64,000 nucleotides of DNA from Cymodocea nodosa (Eukaryota > Streptophyta > Magnoliopsida > Alismatales > Cymodoceaceae). Position numbers and translations under genes: made by a program. The notes under the pieces are model-generated. The model made no database searches and was not told the DNA's origin. It worked only from the letters and a program-made list of their open reading frames with translations. Within the stretch, counting starts at the first letter, position 1. Every line of letters starts with the position of its first letter. Where the stretch lies: contig CM072340.1 of NCBI GenBank assembly GCA_036874045.1, positions 9,935,001 through 9,999,000 of the forward strand, read 5' to 3'. Positions 58,586 through 64,000 of the stretch are shown in pieces.

Positions 58586-60113
58586 ATCTCCCCCTTTTTG
58601 ATAATGAGAAAATCCTTTACATTAAATTACATGTATTTCACTCCCTAGATTGTTGCTATACATTCAATCACACAGAAACTAAGTAAAGCAAAGATTTACA
58701 ATGAATATAATACAATGAAGTTAAATTCTTGCCTTGTTTGTGTGTTGGGAATGCTCCCCCTACCTTCTATGTAATTTTCTATATTCTTCTCCCCCTTTTT
58801 GTCATTAGATAAAAGGAGTTCCACAATTTTTTTTTGCTGAATTTTCTTCTCCCCTTTTTGTCATTAAATTTGTATTTGATGATATACCAATTTTCTGATC
58901 TCTATAATCCTGTTAGATATCAAGTTGTGGAAAGAATCAAATGCATCAATATCTTCAAATACCAATTTTTGATTTTCCATCAAATGTAGACTGTTGATGT
59001 GTAAATCTCAATTGTTGAGATATTTTCATCATTGCAGTCTATTTTCTTCTTTTCCTTTGATGTTGTGCTGCTTTTCTTCTTTCTTATTTGAGCATAGTAT
59101 CAATTGAAGTGTTAATTTCCTTAATCCTTGTCTGATGCCAATTATTGACATTCTATCATCTGAGAAGTCAGTAATTGCTCTCCTGATTTGTGATATTTCT
59201 TCCTTTGTTTTCGTGTAATTACTACATCATTTGTAAAAATTGAAAATAGTGAAATGCCAATAGTTAATGTAGCAATTTATAAATATGTAGTTAATAGTAA
59301 TTTCTGCCACATGCTCTCCCCCTATCTGTATGGAGGTTCTCTGATTTATAATAGCAAGCTATAGGCTCTCCCCCTATATGCATGCCCTCTTTATACACTT
59401 TTATTTTGTACTGAAGTAACATTCTGAATTATCTTCATATAGTAGGTTCTCCCCCTACTTATATGTTTTTCCTTGCAGACAAATTTGTTGCACCTATTCT
59501 GCAAAATGAATGTCATATATGATACCAATTGAACTAAATACCAATTGTTAATCAAAAATATCATAAAAGATTTTCAATCAATTTGCTTCTGACTCCAATT
59601 CGTTTATCTTCTCTTGGATCTTTATTTCAAGTGGTTCTTCTATTTGTAGAAGATAATTTGAAGACTGTAATCTATCTACTACAGATTTTGGTTGTCCTTT
59701 GATGAATCTGATTTCCTTGCGTTTGTAGTCATTCAACTTGGCTCGTGCAAGCCTTGTTTCCTTTAAAGAACATGATTCAATCATTGATGCTACTTTTGAT
59801 GCCAATTGTTAATTTCAGAATATCATAACTGATTCTTAACTGATTGCCTTCTGATTAGCAACTGTTTAGCTTCTTAAACTCTCTCTTCAATAGATTCCTT
59901 CAAAACATATGTAGAGAGCAATTTGTGATTGTAGTCTGGTTGCTGCAGATTTTGCCCTCCTTGAGCATTAAGATTTTAGGCACAATTTCCACTCAGTCTA
60001 AGTGAGCACTTTCTACCAATTTATGGTGCCTCTTGTAATACCAAATTTTTACTGTCATAACTGGTTTGGAGCTATAGATCAACTACTCCCCCTAAACCAT
60101 ATAATCCTGTAAT
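58586..60113 (-). mobile_element. SIRE-NA internal non-coding region with repeated polypurine tracts
   Basis: The polypurine tract next to the LTR is at 58586-58602 (minus: caaaaagggggagat). Similar tracts, seen as CTCCCCCT or TCTCCCC on the plus strand, occur near 58755, 58790, 58850, 59325, 59370, 59450 and 60086. A 75-codon minus frame (59578-59805, with LQIEEPLEIKIQEKINELE) has a decayed relative next to it at 59830-59960. I do not recognise it. Confidence 0.65.
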
Positions 60114-61644
60114 TCAAACAGAAATAGATTTTGGTACCCATACTTTCTTGGGTCCATAAGTGTTAGTCCTGACAATATTTAGTTTACTGCCTTTTGGTAG
60201 CCACATTGAACCAAATCTTCTTTTCATGGCAAACACTATTGTACCATCTCTATAAGATCGGATAACACCATCACAGTAGAGTATTTTCTGTAGAGTAGCA
60301 TACCCTAGGCCAAATCTATTTGAGCCATGTCTCTGTGAACCAATGATTTGATCTAATCTTTTTTGTCCATTGGTAAATTTATGCACAGAATTTTTCAGAT
60401 CAGTGATTTCTGATTTCAAATTTTCATTTTCATTTATCAATTTATCATTATTGCATTTTGTATCTTCAGCATGCAAATTTTCAAGTTTATTATGTGCTTC
60501 TTCTAAGCATGCAGTTAAATGCTTAATTTCCTTTCTATACTTTTTGCATTTAACATATAAGCTGTCAACAGTAGACAAAGGAATATTTACATCTAGATTA
60601 TCATTGTCTACATCAGAATCACTTTGAGATGAAGTGGAACATACCTCTTGTGCTGTATAGCACACGTTTACTGGTACCTCTTCATCTGAACTAGATGAGC
60701 TACTAGAAGAACTACTATCATCCCAAGTAGCCTTCAATGCCATTTTCTTTTTGTAGCTCCTCTTCTTCTTCTTCATTTCTTTTTCTTCTTCTTGTTGCAA
60801 AGGACAATCAGGTTATATATGTCCCTGCTTCTTGCATTTAAAGCATATTGGTGCATTGCTTTTTGATGTGCTGGCATGATTCTTTTTCTTCATCCATTTT
60901 CTGAATTTTCTAGCGAGTAGCACAACTTCATCATCATCCAAGCTTTGAAGTTCCTGTATTGATGGAAAGGCTAGTTCTTTCTTTGTTTCAGTTTTCTTTT
61001 TACCACTACCTTCCTCAACTTTCCATTCCTTCATTTGAACTTCATGGGCCAGTAGGTTGCCCATTAGATCTTCTACTGAGTATTTGTTGAAGTCTTTGGA
61101 ATCTTATATCGATGTGGACTTTTGCTTCCATTCCACAGTTAAGCTTCTGAGGATTTTCTATACCTATTCATGGACAAAAAATTCCTTTCCCAAACCTCTT
61201 AAGCCATTAATAATCTTAGTGAATCTTGAAAACATATCAGTGATAGTTTCATCATCAAGCATTTTAAATAATTCAAGCTTTCTAAGTAAAATGCTTATTT
61301 TAGTGTCTTTCACTTGGCTGGTTCCTTCAAAGGTTAATTGAATAGTGTTCCAAGCCTCGTGAGCAGATTTACAAACTAAAACTTTATTATATTGTTCAGT
61401 AGATATGGCACAGTAAATAATATTCAGCCCTCGAGCATCCATTTGAATGATTCTCTCATCCTCCTCAGTCTAGTCATCCTCATGACTAGGTGGAATAGGT
61501 GTTCCTAGAACAACCATTTTCCATAAACTCACATCTGAGCTTTTAAGGAAACATTCCATCTTGTTTTTCCAATAATTATAATTAATACCATCAAACAAGG
61601 GAGGGACGATGGATGTTCTGACCCTCTCTGTGAAAAGATTCCAT
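60114..61644 (-). mobile_element. gag: SIRE-NA gag region
   Basis: From the ATG at 61644: PPLFDGINYNYWKNKMECFL, ARGLNIIYCAIS, LTFEGTSQVKDTKISIL and LQSLDDDEVVLLARKFRKWM. A knuckle start CFKCKKQGHI (about 60815-60845) follows, then a Lys-rich and Ser-rich stretch, a coiled-coil-like extension and the end GPKKVWVPKS. The same gag type as SIRE-1, with SIRE-1's C-terminal extension. Broken; several breaks. Confidence 0.88.
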
Positions 61645-61682
61645 GATCTCAAATGGTTAAATCTATAAAAAGAGATCAACCT

Positions 61683-61694
61683 GCTCTGATACCA
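61683..61694 (-). other. Primer binding site of SIRE-NA (iMet tRNA)
   Basis: The minus strand reads exactly TGGTATCAGAGC, two bases inside the 5' LTR. Confidence 0.95.
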
Positions 61695-61696
61695 AT

Positions 61697-63616
61697 TGTT
61701 AGGAACGAATGGCTTCACTAGAGGGGGGGTGAATGGAGAACAGTGTGAATTTAAGCCTATTTTTCACTTTACTAACTAATTTGATTAATCAGTTTGCACA
61801 AGTAATAATCAGATAAAAATATCATGCACAACGGAAATAAAGGTAAGAAACACAAGAGAATTTTAGGTGGTTCACCAACTCGGCTAGTCCACCCTCAAGG
61901 GTCACTTGGGCTTCACTAAGTGTCTCAACACTTACACACTTGCTTTTAGGTCGAAGAAAGAACCAACCACACAGAAGTTTTCACGTATAAACTCTAGAAA
62001 ACCAACACTTAGAAGTTTTCAGGTATAAACTCCAGAAACCAACACTCAAAAGTTTTCAGGTATAAACTCCAGAAAACCAACCTCTTGAGTTTTCAGGTCG
62101 AAACTCAAACCAACAATTGAATGAAGCTTTAAGGTTGAAGCCACGAACCAAATGATCCTTCTTGGATCAGACTTTTAGCACATGGAGAGCTTTAAGAATC
62201 TTCTTGTAAATCTAGCTTTCAATCGATTCTTTGTTGAACTGAATTTGAGCTTTCTTCTATATCAGTAATTGATCTGCAATATATACTGTATCTCTGTATG
62301 TAATTATATCTGTAATCTCACTTGTAAGCTCTACTGAATATTGAAAGATCTATCTGTATTTATGCTTGAATATCCAACGATCATATTTTCTCCTTAACGA
62401 ATGTATTCTACTGTACTTGATTTGACTTCAGTCCCAAATATGGTAAGTTACCATTTTGTCTGATGTTCAGTAAGTAACCTTCCTACAATCTTTGACTTTC
62501 GGATGGTTATATAAATAACTTGTTGAAATGCATCCATAACTTACCGATTCTTTACTCATATCCTGTTATCTATGTCACGTGAGGATTTTAAGTTGCTCAT
62601 GTGAAATGTCAAGTGTTCGAAGACTTGTATATTAACTCATCGAAAAAAGCTCCTGACTTTCGGATAGTTAACTACTGTAACTCTCCGATGTTTCTTTTAA
62701 TTTTCTAACAACTGTCTCTTCAATTCTGCTCATGCATAAAAGAATAACTTAAGTTTCGGATAGTTAAGAATGTAACTCACTGAAACTTTCCCATTGTTCG
62801 GATAGTTATCTTTCTAACTCTCCGAAAACCCATTTGAGCATCTGTCTGGAATTCTGCACGTGGGAAATTCAATGACTTTAGTTTCGGATAGTTAAATTAT
62901 AACTCACCGAAACTCTCTTGAAATTTTGAATAGTTATCTTTCTAACTCTCTGAAAACTTATATGAGCTTTTATTTGGAATTCTGCACGTGGGAAATTCAA
63001 TGACATAAGTTTCGGATAGTTAAACTGTAACTCACCGAAACTCTTTTGAAATTTTGGATAGTTATCTAACTCTCCGATTTTTCTTTTTATGCTTTTAACT
63101 ATCGTCTTCTCCATTCTACACGTGCATAATAGGATAACTTAAGTTCTGAAAAGTTATACCTGTAACTCACTGAAAAAGTCGGATAGTTATCTTCCTAACT
63201 CTCTGAAAAATCCTTTAAGCTTCTATTCTGAATTTCTACACGTGGTTAATTGAATGACTTAAGTTTCGGATAGTTAGCCTTTTTAACTTTTCGATTTTCC
63301 TTTTGCTTTCGGATAGTTAACTCCTTAACTCTTCGATCATTCAACCAACTACCTTTCATAACTCTCCAAAGGGTTTATAATTTCAGATAGTTATTCTTCT
63401 AATTGTTCGATAGTATTGCCGCTGCTTTAAACTTGCTCTTCAGATACATAGACCTGTAACTGTCTGATTTTCCTGTAGCTCTATAGTAGTATGTTCTAGA
63501 ACTTTCTCCATTTGTTTGTCTGCTTTCTGATCTTTTGCTGAGCTATCATATTTGTGAAATACAATTTGGTTTCCTCACATAGGTTTTTGCATTATCAAAA
63601 TACTAGGGTCCTAATA
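61697..63616 (-). repeat. 5' LTR of SIRE-NA
   Basis: Collinear with 56630-58585, including the 38-bp tandem repeat and the hairpin array. Confidence 0.93.
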
Positions 63617-63621
63617 GATAT

Positions 63622-64000
63622 GACTGCTCTAGTAGAGAAACCATTAGGGGAAATTCTGTATCCTGAATTAGTTGATGAACCTTCATGTATTCGATTGCCA
63701 AACTTTGAGGGAGACAGGTTTAAACTGAAATCTAATTATGTTAGTCAATTGCCACATTTTCATGGATTAGAAAGAGAGGATGCCTATTATTTCCTTAGAG
63801 AATTTAACAAAGTTTGTCAAATGATGAAAATATTGAACATGAGTATTGATGCTATTAAACTTAGATATATCCCTTTTGCTTTAAAAGACATAGCTAAGAG
63901 ATGGTTATATACTCTGTCGCCTGATTCAATTTTTGCATGGACTGAATTTTGCTCTGTTTTTCTAGAAAAATATTATCCAACACATCAAACGATTAAAAAG
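63622..64000 (+). mobile_element. gag: G2 capsid gag, second part (runs off the window)
   Basis: MTALVEKPLGEILYPELVDE leads to the capsid domain with KLKSNYVSQLPHFHGLERED, EFNKVCQMMKILNMSIDAIK, KDIAKRWLYTLSPDSIFAW and FLEKYYPTHQTIKK. This is about 90% alike to G5 at 39326-38990. The domain continues past the window. Confidence 0.88.

Larger units (their letters stand above)
56630..63616 (-). mobile_element. SIRE-NA: gag-only SIRE-type Copia element inserted in G2 gag
   Basis: LTRs are 56630-58585 and 61697-63616, with a perfect GATAT duplication (56625-56629 and 63617-63621). On the minus strand: 5' LTR, iMet primer site, SIRE-type gag (61644-60114), 1.5 kb of non-coding DNA and polypurine tract. 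No protease, integrase, RT or RNase H was found, so it is non-autonomous. The LTRs agree at about 92-96% by eye in the lines compared, which suggests one to a few million years. It is one of the youngest insertions here. Gag is broken several times. Confidence 0.93.
47173..64000 (+). mobile_element. Gypsy G2: Athila-like element with 3' envelope-like ORF and downstream capsid gag (runs off the window)
   Basis: In order: 5' LTR 47173-49218, Asp primer site, zinc-knuckle frame, LRSG-protease, RT, integrase end, spacer, envelope-like ORF to 55484, a 1-kb spacer, then capsid gag from 56472. SIRE-NA interrupts the capsid gag at 56630-63616, and it continues to the window end. There is no LTR or primer site between 49244 and 56472, so the capsid gag most simply belongs to the same element. 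RNase H and the front of integrase were not found. Broken many times; no age from LTRs because the 3' LTR lies outside. Confidence 0.75.

Noticed and set aside
56472-64000. The capsid gag as a separate Gypsy element next to G2
   Set aside because: No LTR or primer site precedes it, direction matches G2, and G5 links the same capsid to the same LTR family. Not excluded, but less simple.

Overview
This window is nuclear DNA of a flowering plant. It is AT-rich and dominated by nested LTR retrotransposons: Ty1/Copia elements of the SIRE/Maximus type (initiator-Met tRNA primer site TGGTATCAGAGC, long gag, extra 3' ORF), one Tork/Tnt1-like Copia, and Athila-like Ty3/Gypsy elements (Asp-tRNA primer site, integrase end with the [10 protein letters not shown] motif). 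The species cannot be named from the sequence. There are no rRNA, tRNA or organellar genes, no CRISPR array and no bacterial-type features. The retroelements are treated as fossils: most are broken many times, and only their parts, ends, nesting and rough ages are given.

Layout: 1-455, end of a SIRE-type LTR. 456-13125, a reverse Gypsy LTR split by SIRE-1 (549-11627), which has two LTRs of about 1.6 kb, gag, remnants of pol and an envelope-like 3' ORF. 13126-14373, a partial LTR. 14617-20703, a Tork-like Copia on the minus strand with a perfect TGGGA target duplication. 20704-25949, the only stretch that looks like ordinary host DNA; it has a promoter-like GC island beside a 2.35-kb foldback (long inverted repeat) and a second GC-richer island. 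25950-28246, a patchwork of three retroelement fragments. 28247-33796, partial SIRE-2 (minus). 33797-39345, partial Gypsy G5 (minus) carrying capsid gag, an intact F-box ORF, two polypurine tracts and the 3' LTR. About 39526-47172, Gypsy G1 (plus), itself interrupted by a reverse LTR. 47173 to the window end, Gypsy G2 (plus), inserted in the integrase of G1 and interrupted at 56630-63616 by a gag-only SIRE-type element with a perfect GATAT duplication.

G2 and G5 share an LTR family and overlap at the capsid gene. Their combined order is LTR, Asp primer site, zinc-knuckle/protease, RT, integrase, envelope-like ORF, capsid gag, F-box, polypurine tract, LTR. If confirmed, capsid has moved downstream of pol and env, and a host F-box gene rides at the 3' end.

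The Copia and Gypsy elements here also share three things across the superfamily boundary: the envelope-like domain, about 1 kb of non-coding spacer, and arrays of short dyad motifs built on AGTTA...TAACT. The dyads fill the LTRs and also precede the 3' ORFs, often with a TATA-like box, as if each 3' ORF had its own promoter. These relations were found by eye; percentages and ages are rough.
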